Shown here: positions 27,386 through 36,482 of the stretch, piece after piece
How positions within the stretch are numbered: position 1 is the first letter of the stretch
Layout of the letters: each line of letters opens with the position of its first letter
Made by a program: the position numbers and the translations under genes
Assembly (NCBI RefSeq): GCF_034008635.1
Contig: NZ_CP125378.1
Span: forward strand, 1,044,001-1,108,000
DNA from: Pseudomonas sp. P8_229
GTDB lineage: Bacteria > Pseudomonadota > Gammaproteobacteria > Pseudomonadales > Pseudomonadaceae
DNA: 64,000 nt
Direction of reading: 5' to 3'
Notes under the pieces: generated by a model
What the model saw: only the letters and a program-made list of their open reading frames with translations
Told to the model about the DNA's origin: nothing
The model's database searches: none

Positions 27386-28636
27386 TTAGAGACTTTGGAG
27401 TTTTTCCGCATAGACAGCAGCTCTGACATCCCAGCTGTTCTGGTCAGCCAATGTCCGTAGCCGCTCACGATACGCCTGGTCGTTGCAGGCACCGAGAGCC
27501 AGGCGGATCGCTGCAATAAGCTCGGCAGCGTCACCACCGGAGAACACCTCAGGATAAACCGTGCACTCATTCATATCGGCAGTCACGACGACCGGTTTCT
27601 CGAGCGCAAAGTACTCATAAAGTTTCAGTGGAGAGGTAGATCGCGCAACATCGCCCGGCTTGAACGGAATGAAGCAGGCGTCAAACAAACGGGCAGACGC
27701 AGGTAGCTGGGCATAGTTGACCGGGCCAAGATAAAGCACATTCGCGCGCTGCGGCAACAACGGGACGCAACCGCTGTAGTCAGGTCCGATAAACACGAAC
27801 CCCACATCCGGCATGCCCGCGCACACCTGCTCCACTACTTCATACCAGAGCCAGGGGGCAATGGCACCGAAGTAGCCGACGATGTGCTTGTAACGGCCTC
27901 TGAATTGAGTGAGTGCCGGGGGGACAGAGACGTCTTGTTGTGCAGCACGATAATGCGCCACATCTACGCCGTTGGGGACGCACACACAACGTTTGTCCCC
28001 GCACTCCGCCAGCGCCTCCTTGTGGAGAGCCGTAGCCGAGGACACGATGACATCGGCCTCCCCTTCAAATGCTGCAGCTTTCAGGTCAAGCAGTCGACGG
28101 ATAGCGCCCTTGCCACCGGAAATCGAGGCGTCTATATGGTCGATGTACTCGTAGACCACCCGGCCCCGAGTACGCGCGGCCGCCATCGCCTCACGCGTGG
28201 CCAAAAGCGATGTGCTGTAAAAGCAGCGCACCGCATCGGGAATGGCATTCACGCCCGCATCATTGGCGATCCATACATTCTCGGCCACTTGCCTGAAACC
28301 GAGGACGTCATCACCCATGGTCTGAAAAACCACCAGACAGTTGAGACGTCCCAGTGCCATTGCCATGTGATGAGGACGCTGAAACAGCGTTATCCCCCAA
28401 TCGACATTCGCTTCGAAAATGATGACAAGACGATCACTGGCCGCGCTCAGCACCTGACTCTGAAACTCGGCGCCCGTCAGATCTCCGGCTCGGATCGACG
28501 TGCGAACGCTCCGGCTGCGCAGCCAGCGAACAATCGCATGCCGGACACCGTGCAGCCGGTTACGCAAGGTAGCCGGCAACAACCAGAAACAACGGCGAGC
28601 CAGTGAGTGCACTGAAATACGCGAACGATTGGCCAT
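27386..28636 (-). CDS. glycosyltransferase, GT4-like
   Basis: This 416-residue protein has a basic N-terminal stretch and then ITLFQRPHHMAMALG, the same QRPH signature as the neighbouring transferase. The C-terminal donor site contains FDACFIPFKPGDVARSTSPL followed by KLYEYFALEKPVVVT with the expected Glu. The N-terminal 60 residues are Arg-rich and may bind the membrane face. Its ATG directly abuts the stop of the upstream giant transferase gene, showing tight coupling. Substrate unknown. Confidence 0.82.
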   Translation of the reverse strand: MANRSRISVHSLARRCFWLLPATLRNRLHGVRHAIVRWLRSRSVRTSIRAGDLTGAEFQSQVLSAASDRLVIIFEANVDWGITLFQRPHHMAMALGRLNCLVVFQTMGDDVLGFRQVAENVWIANDAGVNAIPDAVRCFYSTSLLATREAMAAARTRGRVVYEYIDHIDASISGGKGAIRRLLDLKAAAFEGEADVIVSSATALHKEALAECGDKRCVCVPNGVDVAHYRAAQQDVSVPPALTQFRGRYKHIVGYFGAIAPWLWYEVVEQVCAGMPDVGFVFIGPDYSGCVPLLPQRANVLYLGPVNYAQLPASARLFDACFIPFKPGDVARSTSPLKLYEYFALEKPVVVTADMNECTVYPEVFSGGDAAELIAAIRLALGACNDQAYRERLRTLADQNSWDVRAAVYAEKLQSL

Positions 28637-31600
28637 TTAACCGAGCTTCACCGCGAGAGATTCAGTCACTTGGAGTGTTTGACCACCGATCAGTTGCTGG
28701 ACCAGATTCACATAACTTTGATAGGTACGCTCTTTGTCGAGTGCGCCAAGCTCTGCTCCCGACAGTTGCGGACGAGCGCCATTGTTCAAGACACGCAACA
28801 TGGCCTCGGCCAGACGCTGTTCAAACTGCGCGCTGGAGCGCATCTCGGTAACGCTTCCGGTGAATTGCGTCATGTCATAAACAGGATCGACAAGCTCAAT
28901 ACCAGCATGCTTTGCAAAGTGCGACGCACAGCCAACGCTGGACATGGCAACCGGGATATCCGCCTTGATCGCCTCAAGCAAAGTCAGTGGCCCCCCTTCG
29001 AAAAAGGTTGCCGAGACAAAAGCATCAGCCATGGCCAGGTACTCAGGAACATTGTTCGTCGTACCGACATATGTCACGCGATTGTGCAAACCATGCGCCT
29101 CGATATAAGCAACCATCTCGGCGAGCAACTGTGGTTCGTAAACCGGCCCCAGAATGAGCAGGCGGAGCTTGTCACTCGAACGTATCGCGATCTCGAAGGC
29201 CTTGATCGCACCCAGATGGTTTTTCTGGTGGTTGATCGACCCGACGTCGATGAATGCAAATTCATCGTCAGTAATACCATACTGTGCACGCAAGCGAGCA
29301 CGGGCGGCGTCCCGATCGAGTTCTTCGAATGGCTTGAAGTCAATGCCGTTAGGAATGACCACGCAGCTCTGTGCGGGCACGCCCAGACGCGAAACGCTGT
29401 AATCCTTCACTTGCTGCGATACCGCCACAAAGGCACGGGTCTTCTGCGCTACCGAAGCGAACTCCTGACGCTGCTGATCGTTCAACCACATGTAGATATT
29501 GTGGATGACCTGCACAAAACCGATGCCTTTTTCGCGATAGACATCCGTACCGCTAAAAGAGTAATGAGCCAAAACAAGTTTGGGTTGCAACTGATCGATC
29601 AACTCACTGTGGGATTGCGCCGAGTAAGGGCGACACACCACCACCTGCCCCATATCACGAGCCCGCTGGACCGCAGCGCCCTGTGTGCCCTGAACGAGCA
29701 GCACAACGCGCAGTCCGGCCTTGATCATTGTCTCGTTCAGATCAAGTACAACATTTTCCAGTCCGCCAGCCTCAAAGTTATCAACTTGAACCAGGACGTC
29801 GCAGGTTGGCAGCGTCTCATGCGCAACGTCGTACGCAGGATTAACGTCTACTGTCTGGACCAGCGGTTGGGACTTTCCCAGCATTGGACGCAAAACGCGC
29901 CACCCCTTGCGTGCGGCACGCCCCCGAAGGGTGCCTGCTGGCAGCACGCGGCGCGCGATGTCGGCAACGAACTGGCGCACATTTAGCGTTCCAATATTCA
30001 ACTTGCGCGTGTTACTGACCGGCGGAGTGAAATAGCTAAAGATTTCATCCGCACCGGTCTGGCGCACTTCCTTCAATCGCTCGTAAACCGAAAGGTTGGC
30101 TTCTGCCAACGCCACACGCTGTGCTTCTTCGGGCAAGTTCCCGGCGAGGAAGTTTTCCAGGGTGATGTAGCGCATACCGAGCGTCTTGAAATCGCCGATA
30201 TCTTCGCAGTCGACGATCGGCACGATACCCATTGCAAGGTATTCGACGAGCTTCGTCGGACAGGCCGCACGGTTGACGATGATGTCTTCCCGAAGGATGA
30301 ACCCGTAGTGGCACTGCGGATAAAGCGTCATCAGTTCAGCGTGGGTTTTACCCTCGACAACCACAGACCCCAGCAACTCTGCCGGCAGCATGTCTTTGAC
30401 AATCTGAGGCTCCGGGCAATAAAAGCGATGATTGCACCGATCGGCAGTGCGGATGATTGCATCAATCATCTTTGGAACTTGCTGCCATTTGTGCAGGCCA
30501 CCCGCATAAACCACGACCGGCTTGCCGTCGATAAGCGGACGGGTTGCGTGTGTCGGGGTGAAGCGAGGGAAGATCGGGAAAGAAACCGAACGAGCTTTCA
30601 GTGCTCCTCGAAACTTCTGCTGGAGATAGTTCTTCATCGCTTCGGTTACAACGATGACGATACCGGCCTTCTCTACGGCAAGCCGTTCCTCCTTCTCGTA
30701 AAGAACAGCACTGAAGAAATCGTTGTGCATACGGAATTCTTCAGGCACCACACCGTGAATATCTATAGCCTTGCGAATGAAAGGCAGATGCATGAGTTTG
30801 CCGAAGCGGTTGTCGTACATACGCAACACACTGTGGAAGTAAATCTTCCGGCAACGCAGAACGGCCATCAGGGCCAGCATGCGCACGAGCATTCTGCGCT
30901 TCTTGGAACCATTGATTCGCAGCACCAGCACATTAGGCTCAGGCCGATCAAACCAAATGTTGCGCCCCTTCAGCTCGTCACTTTCAACATAGACGCGCCA
31001 CCGATCAGCAAACATGCGATCGACAATCTGAATACGCTGAAAGTAACCATCGCTTTGACGCTCAGGGTAGAAATACCCGCCAAAGAAGACGATGCCATCA
31101 AACTTCAGAATGAAATCCAGGCTGCGGCGCACGAACCACAGCAAACGACCCAAGCGGGTTTCAGGGCGTGCAGAAAATGCCGCAGAAGTGGCCGGCGGCG
31201 GGAGGTCGACGCCGCTGGTACCGTCCTCGGCCGGGGAAGTGATGAACGTGTGAATAGCGAAGTTGCAATCAACCCGTTCGTAGACACCGCTCGCGATCGT
31301 ACCAAGGTCCGATTTGAGTGCCGCTGCCTCGTCAGCGTCAACGACCCCACCCGTCAATGCACGCTGAATACGCGCGACGACTTTATCCCAGAGCGAGATC
31401 AAATCCCCATAGGAACGTGCAGAAGACACGGCCTTCAGCAGCGCCTCAGGCACAACACGCCCCTGAGCGGCCAACGCCTCGGTCAGTTTGCTGAATTCTG
31501 ACTCGAAGTAGCTGATCTGTTTGCCAAGATTGTCTACATACAGCTCAAAAAAAGGAGCCTGCTGAGAAAGCAGCTCTTGATGCGACAGCGCGAATTCGAC

Positions 31601-32455
31601 GTCCATTGCAAAAGAGACAATCGGTTTCTCCGGTCGGCGGCGCCAGGTTATACCGTGTTTCTGCTCCAGGTATGCCTTGTTGCGCTGTGCTCTCTCGCTG
31701 AAATACTCATATTGCAACTGGCCGAAAGATGCCGATCCCCAGTGGTGGATAAACACATCTCGCGCCAAATGAATTTCGTAGCCGGCGTTACGTGCGCGCA
31801 GGCAATAATCGTCATCTTCAAATCCGCCCGGGAAGAACGTATCGTCAAGCAGACCGATTTTTTCAAAGGCGGCCTTGGACACCAGAACGCAAAAGAACGT
31901 TACGTCCGTTTCAACCAGATTGCCTTTCCAGGCTGCATTCCAGCGCTCGGCAAAATTGGAAACGCGCTGATATACCTTATCGTGCAGAGTCTCTGTGCGA
32001 TGATCCAGGCACTCAGCAAACTCCAACTGATAGTCGACAGGAACACATTGTTCGCCGTCAGCCTTGTTAGTGACCGCACTGATAAGGTCCGAACCGCTTG
32101 CCAGCAGATTGTCCAGCCAGAAATCCGTAACGATGACGTCGCTGTTGAGCAAACAGATATGAGTAATTTCTTCGTCGGCAAGAAACTCGGAAATACCGAC
32201 GTTGTTCCCGCCGGAAAAACCCAGATTGGTATCTTGCTCGACATAGCGCCACGAGGGGCCTACTTCAGCAATGTGATGGGTCATCGCTTCGCGAATCTTG
32301 TCTCGCTCGCCAGACTCCGAAGCGTTATCGACCAGTATTACTTTGTAGGCGGATTCGTTATAGGCACGTCGCATGCTCGCCAACGTGATCCTGACTGCCT
32401 CGGAGGCATTGTAGGAAACAATGACAATCCCGGTTTTCGTGACTTTGTTACTCAT
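28637..32455 (-). CDS. three-module glycosyltransferase (GT2 + GT4-like + GT4)
   Basis: This 1,272-residue protein appears to carry three catalytic units. Residues ~8-260 are a GT2 domain (IVIVSYNASEAV, LVDNASESG, LLNSDV and GGFEDDDYCLRARNAGY). A helical linker follows. Residues ~430-800 form a GT-B unit (DGIVFFGGYFYPERQSDGYF, later CPTKLVEYLAMGIVPIVDCED). Residues ~885-1250 form a second GT4 unit (NFEAGGLENVVLDL, GSINHQKNH and FFEGGPLTLLEAIKADIPVAMS). Multi-module transferases of this kind polymerise O-antigen backbones in ABC-dependent systems. ATG 32455 overlaps the upstream stop by four bases (ATGA), so expression is coupled to the methyltransferase/coiled-coil gene. Confidence 0.85.
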   Translation of the reverse strand: MSNKVTKTGIVIVSYNASEAVRITLASMRRAYNESAYKVILVDNASESGERDKIREAMTHHIAEVGPSWRYVEQDTNLGFSGGNNVGISEFLADEEITHICLLNSDVIVTDFWLDNLLASGSDLISAVTNKADGEQCVPVDYQLEFAECLDHRTETLHDKVYQRVSNFAERWNAAWKGNLVETDVTFFCVLVSKAAFEKIGLLDDTFFPGGFEDDDYCLRARNAGYEIHLARDVFIHHWGSASFGQLQYEYFSERAQRNKAYLEQKHGITWRRRPEKPIVSFAMDVEFALSHQELLSQQAPFFELYVDNLGKQISYFESEFSKLTEALAAQGRVVPEALLKAVSSARSYGDLISLWDKVVARIQRALTGGVVDADEAAALKSDLGTIASGVYERVDCNFAIHTFITSPAEDGTSGVDLPPPATSAAFSARPETRLGRLLWFVRRSLDFILKFDGIVFFGGYFYPERQSDGYFQRIQIVDRMFADRWRVYVESDELKGRNIWFDRPEPNVLVLRINGSKKRRMLVRMLALMAVLRCRKIYFHSVLRMYDNRFGKLMHLPFIRKAIDIHGVVPEEFRMHNDFFSAVLYEKEERLAVEKAGIVIVVTEAMKNYLQQKFRGALKARSVSFPIFPRFTPTHATRPLIDGKPVVVYAGGLHKWQQVPKMIDAIIRTADRCNHRFYCPEPQIVKDMLPAELLGSVVVEGKTHAELMTLYPQCHYGFILREDIIVNRAACPTKLVEYLAMGIVPIVDCEDIGDFKTLGMRYITLENFLAGNLPEEAQRVALAEANLSVYERLKEVRQTGADEIFSYFTPPVSNTRKLNIGTLNVRQFVADIARRVLPAGTLRGRAARKGWRVLRPMLGKSQPLVQTVDVNPAYDVAHETLPTCDVLVQVDNFEAGGLENVVLDLNETMIKAGLRVVLLVQGTQGAAVQRARDMGQVVVCRPYSAQSHSELIDQLQPKLVLAHYSFSGTDVYREKGIGFVQVIHNIYMWLNDQQRQEFASVAQKTRAFVAVSQQVKDYSVSRLGVPAQSCVVIPNGIDFKPFEELDRDAARARLRAQYGITDDEFAFIDVGSINHQKNHLGAIKAFEIAIRSSDKLRLLILGPVYEPQLLAEMVAYIEAHGLHNRVTYVGTTNNVPEYLAMADAFVSATFFEGGPLTLLEAIKADIPVAMSSVGCASHFAKHAGIELVDPVYDMTQFTGSVTEMRSSAQFEQRLAEAMLRVLNNGARPQLSGAELGALDKERTYQSYVNLVQQLIGGQTLQVTESLAVKLG

Positions 32456-35055
32456 TTCCCGACTCTCCGAACAGTCCCACGCAGGACTCTCTTCCATAAC
32501 GACCGCAACGAACCCTGGCTGCTTAGCGTCAGCAGACGATTGATCTCGATATCTCTTTTCGTAATTTCCTGCAGAAGATCCTGCGAGACTTGTCCCTCGT
32601 CTACGCTGACCTCAGTCAGTAGACGAACGATTTCTGCATCTCTTTTGACAACTTCGCCTGCAAGCATCTGGGCATGGGCATCTTGCTTGATCACTTCCTG
32701 AGCAAGGCTCTGGGCACTGGCATCCTGCTTCATCACTTCCTGAGCAAGGCTCTGGGCATGGGCATCCTGCTTCATCACTTCCTGAGCAAGACTCTGAGCA
32801 TGCGCATCCAGCCTCATCACTTCCTGAGCAAGACTCTGGGCGTGCTTGTCTTGTGCGACGACTTCCCCGGCCAGTTCGTGAGTTCGACTTTCCAGCGTGT
32901 TGACTTGCTCAACCAGGCTCCTGCACGCTGCATCTTTCTCCTCCAATGCAGCAATGAGGCTACTAACGGAGTTGCCTACATCGTCCAGCTTCCGGTCACG
33001 CTCAACAAGTTGGCGCTCAAAGAAGCCGCTGGATTCCTGGAAAACCATGCCAGGGCGCAGCGCAACACTGTCCAGAACGGAAAGCCTGTAAGCGGCTCGC
33101 GACGCCTTGTCCAGCAACTGAGCCGCTTCTGCCAGACCAAAGGGCAGTGGCGACTGAGGATCACCGCTGATATTCAGCCATGTGCCGCTGACAAGACGTT
33201 GCACCTCGGCTACCGCGCGAACCAGATAGGCTCGTGCCGCGGGCTCATCACCACGAGCGACGGCAAACTCCGACAACCAGTGCAATGCATCGACGACCTT
33301 GTTGCCCAGCAATGGGCTGTAAGCCAGCACATCAATGCTGGCACACGCAGTGAAACACTCGATAGCATCCTCAAAGCGTCCGTGGAGCCGTGCAAGCTCA
33401 CCACCGGCAAAGAGCAAGGAGACCTGCCAGCGCAACTGGTGTGGCGACGGATTGGCAATAGCAGCGAAGCGTCGAATTTCGGCCAAAAGCGCCTGGTAGC
33501 GCTCGATGGGCAAATCAACCACTTGGGACTGGGTATAGACCTTTCCGCACAGCGCTGCACCGTAATCAACCGAATCCAGGGCAGCCGTGGCCAACACCCG
33601 ATCCTGCATCGACTGCAACAAAGACGCCGAACGCGCGCGCTGGCCCTGAGCAACCATTCCCCGTATCAGCCATGGATTCTGGTAGTCGCGGGCAAATGCA
33701 CTGACCGAGAACTCTGGCGAGTCCGGCAGTTGCCATTGAGTTTCCTCGTACGGCACCGACACCCCTTCAAGCGGATCGGCCATACCCAATAGCAGGACCC
33801 ACTCCGCTTCCTGTTCCGGAGTGCGATCGACCGGTACAGTCTCCCACTTGCGCGGGGAATGGTGGCACTTCATGGCGCCGCCCGCCGTCTGCAACATGCC
33901 TTGCTCCAGCAGGAAATGCGTGCCGCACTCCTCTACCAGCCGATCCCAGGTATAAACATGCAGATGGTGCGGGTTAGGATCTTTACCGGTTTCGTCCGCC
34001 CAGTTATTCGGGGCGCAGACCATCACGCGACCACCCGGCTTGAGCACGCGTTTCAACTGGAGCAGATACTCCATTGGCTCGGGAACATGCTCGATGGTTT
34101 CGAATGCAGCAATGAAGTCGATGCTATTGTCTGCGATCGAACTGAGCGCCTGAGCGTCACCAACCTCGAACTCGACCTTGCCAGGGCGACCGTAATGGGC
34201 ATTCGCATAAGCGATACCAAAATCACTCAGGTCAACGCCCAATACCGATTTGGCCTGCGAAGCCGCGTACAACATGTAACTGCCATAACCAAGGCCGCAC
34301 GCAACGTCCAGCACACGATCGCCCGGGCGCACGAACTCGGCGGCCTTCTGATAGCGAATACAGTGCGCGTCACCGCGTCGCCCGACTTCACGCAGCATGT
34401 CCGTATGGAGCAGCCGCTCTTCAACCAGAACCGACAAATCGTAGTGGCGCAGCGCCTCGGCAGGCACCTTCTCCAGCAATACGAATATCTGCCGTCCGTC
34501 TTCGTTCAATGCTTCATAAGGATTGATCTGGTAGTACAACTCATGCTTTCGAAACCCGGCCTCGAAACACTGGGCTTCCCACCAGTCACGCTTGGCCGTC
34601 GTCAACAGAGAAGGCTCGCCCGCTTCAGCAGATGTCGTTATCTGCAGAAAAACGTACCGGGCTGATACGCGGTACATCTCGCGCAAGGCTTGCGGCACAT
34701 CTTCAGGATCAAGATGTTCCAGACAGTTGGTGGAGACTACGGTGTCAAACTGGCCGTCAGCAAACGGCAACGATACCGCGGAGCCCTGGCTGAACCGATC
34801 AGGAAAACGTTTGTTGGCAGTTGCCACGGCAAGGGACGAGACATCCACCCCCGCTGCATTGATGCCCAACGACAGGAGTTCTGAAACCAGTCCACCCAGA
34901 CCGCAACCGATATCCAGCACCGAGCCGGTACCGCAGGTTTTAGCGACCCATCTGGATGTCTCGCGAAAATCGCCATTGCTCTCACCCGATGCAATGACGG
35001 CTTTCCAGTAATCGTTGTTGAGCAAGCTGTAATCAATCGAATTCATTGGACTCAT
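32452..35055 (-). CDS. double SAM-methyltransferase with C-terminal coiled coil (WbdD-like role inferred)
   Basis: This protein is about 867 residues long. Two class I methyltransferase domains come first: SVLDIGCGLGG near residue 50 with NCLEHLDPEDV, and RVLDVACGLGYG near 248 with ETIEHVPEPMEYL. A helical, TPR-like middle (about 470-640) follows, then a coiled coil (about 690-840) built of near-identical 14-residue repeats, consensus DAHAQSLAQEVMKQ. The C-terminus is basic (WKRVLRGTVRRVGK), fitting membrane contact. In E. coli O8/O9a, WbdD caps the chain by methylation and its coiled coil measures length; by analogy I infer the same here, but no kinase domain is seen. Start choice (35058, 35055 or 35046) is uncertain. 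Confidence 0.8.
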   Translation of the reverse strand: MSPMNSIDYSLLNNDYWKAVIASGESNGDFRETSRWVAKTCGTGSVLDIGCGLGGLVSELLSLGINAAGVDVSSLAVATANKRFPDRFSQGSAVSLPFADGQFDTVVSTNCLEHLDPEDVPQALREMYRVSARYVFLQITTSAEAGEPSLLTTAKRDWWEAQCFEAGFRKHELYYQINPYEALNEDGRQIFVLLEKVPAEALRHYDLSVLVEERLLHTDMLREVGRRGDAHCIRYQKAAEFVRPGDRVLDVACGLGYGSYMLYAASQAKSVLGVDLSDFGIAYANAHYGRPGKVEFEVGDAQALSSIADNSIDFIAAFETIEHVPEPMEYLLQLKRVLKPGGRVMVCAPNNWADETGKDPNPHHLHVYTWDRLVEECGTHFLLEQGMLQTAGGAMKCHHSPRKWETVPVDRTPEQEAEWVLLLGMADPLEGVSVPYEETQWQLPDSPEFSVSAFARDYQNPWLIRGMVAQGQRARSASLLQSMQDRVLATAALDSVDYGAALCGKVYTQSQVVDLPIERYQALLAEIRRFAAIANPSPHQLRWQVSLLFAGGELARLHGRFEDAIECFTACASIDVLAYSPLLGNKVVDALHWLSEFAVARGDEPAARAYLVRAVAEVQRLVSGTWLNISGDPQSPLPFGLAEAAQLLDKASRAAYRLSVLDSVALRPGMVFQESSGFFERQLVERDRKLDDVGNSVSSLIAALEEKDAACRSLVEQVNTLESRTHELAGEVVAQDKHAQSLAQEVMRLDAHAQSLAQEVMKQDAHAQSLAQEVMKQDASAQSLAQEVIKQDAHAQMLAGEVVKRDAEIVRLLTEVSVDEGQVSQDLLQEITKRDIEINRLLTLSSQGSLRSLWKRVLRGTVRRVGK
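32637..32888 (-). repeat. 42-bp in-frame tandem repeat array (six units)
   Basis: Units begin at 32637, 32679, 32721, 32763, 32805 and 32847. The central four are nearly identical, with the first and last degenerate. Each unit encodes 14 residues, two heptads, of the coiled coil. Length and frame are kept exactly, so gain or loss of units would lengthen or shorten the coiled coil without a frameshift. Confidence 0.95.
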
Positions 35056-35057
35056 CA

Positions 35058-36482
35058 TTACCACCTGGCGGCCATGTGTAAGTCGGCTATTCCACCGAAA
35101 AAGTATTCATCCTGCCGCATCAGTGTCTGGAAAAATGCTGCTTCATCTTTCCAGTGCAAAATTCTTTGGGCGGTATAGTCAGGTTTGCCTTCATAGGAAA
35201 TGGATGCCTGAATCTCATAGAGATTCGAACCCAGGGAGCAGTCGCATTCCAGCCAGACATGGAATTGCTCTCCGGCCTTGAGCTGGCGCTTCCAGAACAG
35301 CTCGCCTTCACGCAGTCCGGCCAGAATCTGCATATCCTGGTTCAAGGTGCCCCAGGAATATATTTTTATCCCTTCACGACTTCGGATACGCACACCGACG
35401 TTGATGCTGTCGGTATCAATGTGTGAAACACAGTTGACCCGGATGCGAATGACGTCGCCCGGATAAAAAACCGCGCATGGTTCGTCATCAACACCAAACG
35501 TACCGACGGACAACACTTCAACACCGCCATCGCCGAAAGACATCTGATCAGCGCGTCCCGAGACGGCAGGCGCCTGGCTTTGTTCCGAGACTTCGCTCGA
35601 CTCAGGTACCGCGGTTCCTTCGCTGGAAGCGTCCGAGTCAGCGGACTGAGGAGCCGAAGCCGGAGCGGGAGCCTTGTCTGCAGCAGGCTGCATCAGCTTG
35701 GAGAAATAATCCGACTCTTCCTGATGCAGCAGCTTGCGGTAATCGAGCAGGACCTGGGAGGCGGACCCCATCGAAACCTCTCGGCCACCCTTGAGCAGGA
35801 TCGCACGATTGGTCAGCGTTCGAACCGACTCCTGATCATGGGAGACAAACAACAGGGTCACGCCATCAGAAAGCAGCTTTTCGATCCGGCCGAAGCAGCG
35901 TTTCTGAAACAGCGCATCACCAACAGCCAACGCCTCGTCGACGATCAGAATGTCAGGCTCGATTTGAACCTGTACTGCGAACGCCAAACGTACCAGCATC
36001 CCGCTGGAGTAGGTCTTGACCGGCTGATCGAGGTAGTCGCCGATATCGGCAAAGGCGGCAATCTTGTCAAAGCGCTCGTCGACCTCATCATGGGTCATAC
36101 CGAGCAGCATGGCATTCAGATAGACATTGTCACGGCCGGTGAACTCGGGGTTGAAGCCCGATCCCAGCTCAAGAAGTGCGGCGACTCGGCCACGGGTTTC
36201 AACAGTACCTACCGTCGGCGCGATGGTTCCTGTGATCAACTGGAGAAGTGTGCTTTTCCCGCTACCGTTGCGACCGACAATACCAAAAGCCTCGCCTTTG
36301 CGAATATCGAACGAAATGTTCTCCAGAGCCCAGTACTCGCGGCAAAACGACGACGGCTTACATCCTGCCAACCGTTGAATCGGAGGAATAATGAACTGCT
36401 TTAAGCGGTCACGCGGCGTCGCATAAATCTCGTAGCATTTACCAAGACCATTTACGCGGATCGAGTACTCATCAGAGGACAT
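35058..36482 (-). CDS. wzt: Wzt, ATPase of the O-antigen ABC exporter, with C-terminal carbohydrate-binding-type extension
   Basis: This 474-residue protein has an ABC ATPase domain (residues 1-~270): Walker A GRNGSGKST (70-78), signature YSSGM, Walker B DILIVDEAL and the switch His in FVSHDQ. A Pro/Ala/Ser/Glu-rich linker (about 285-335) joins it to a C-terminal beta-rich domain (about 340-474). In E. coli O8/O9a the corresponding domain recognises the modified chain end before export. The next gene encodes the putative modifying enzyme, which fits. ATG 36482 lies inside the end of wzm (11-bp overlap). Confidence 0.92.
   Translation of the reverse strand: MSSDEYSIRVNGLGKCYEIYATPRDRLKQFIIPPIQRLAGCKPSSFCREYWALENISFDIRKGEAFGIVGRNGSGKSTLLQLITGTIAPTVGTVETRGRVAALLELGSGFNPEFTGRDNVYLNAMLLGMTHDEVDERFDKIAAFADIGDYLDQPVKTYSSGMLVRLAFAVQVQIEPDILIVDEALAVGDALFQKRCFGRIEKLLSDGVTLLFVSHDQESVRTLTNRAILLKGGREVSMGSASQVLLDYRKLLHQEESDYFSKLMQPAADKAPAPASAPQSADSDASSEGTAVPESSEVSEQSQAPAVSGRADQMSFGDGGVEVLSVGTFGVDDEPCAVFYPGDVIRIRVNCVSHIDTDSINVGVRIRSREGIKIYSWGTLNQDMQILAGLREGELFWKRQLKAGEQFHVWLECDCSLGSNLYEIQASISYEGKPDYTAQRILHWKDEAAFFQTLMRQDEYFFGGIADLHMAARW

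Noticed and set aside
32637..32888. Regularly spaced repeats as a CRISPR array
   Set aside because: The 42-bp units are directly joined with no spacers, are in frame and encode a coiled coil.
35221..35235. T-loop-like GATTCGAACCC as part of a tRNA
   Set aside because: No acceptor or anticodon stem can be formed around it and it lies inside wzt.
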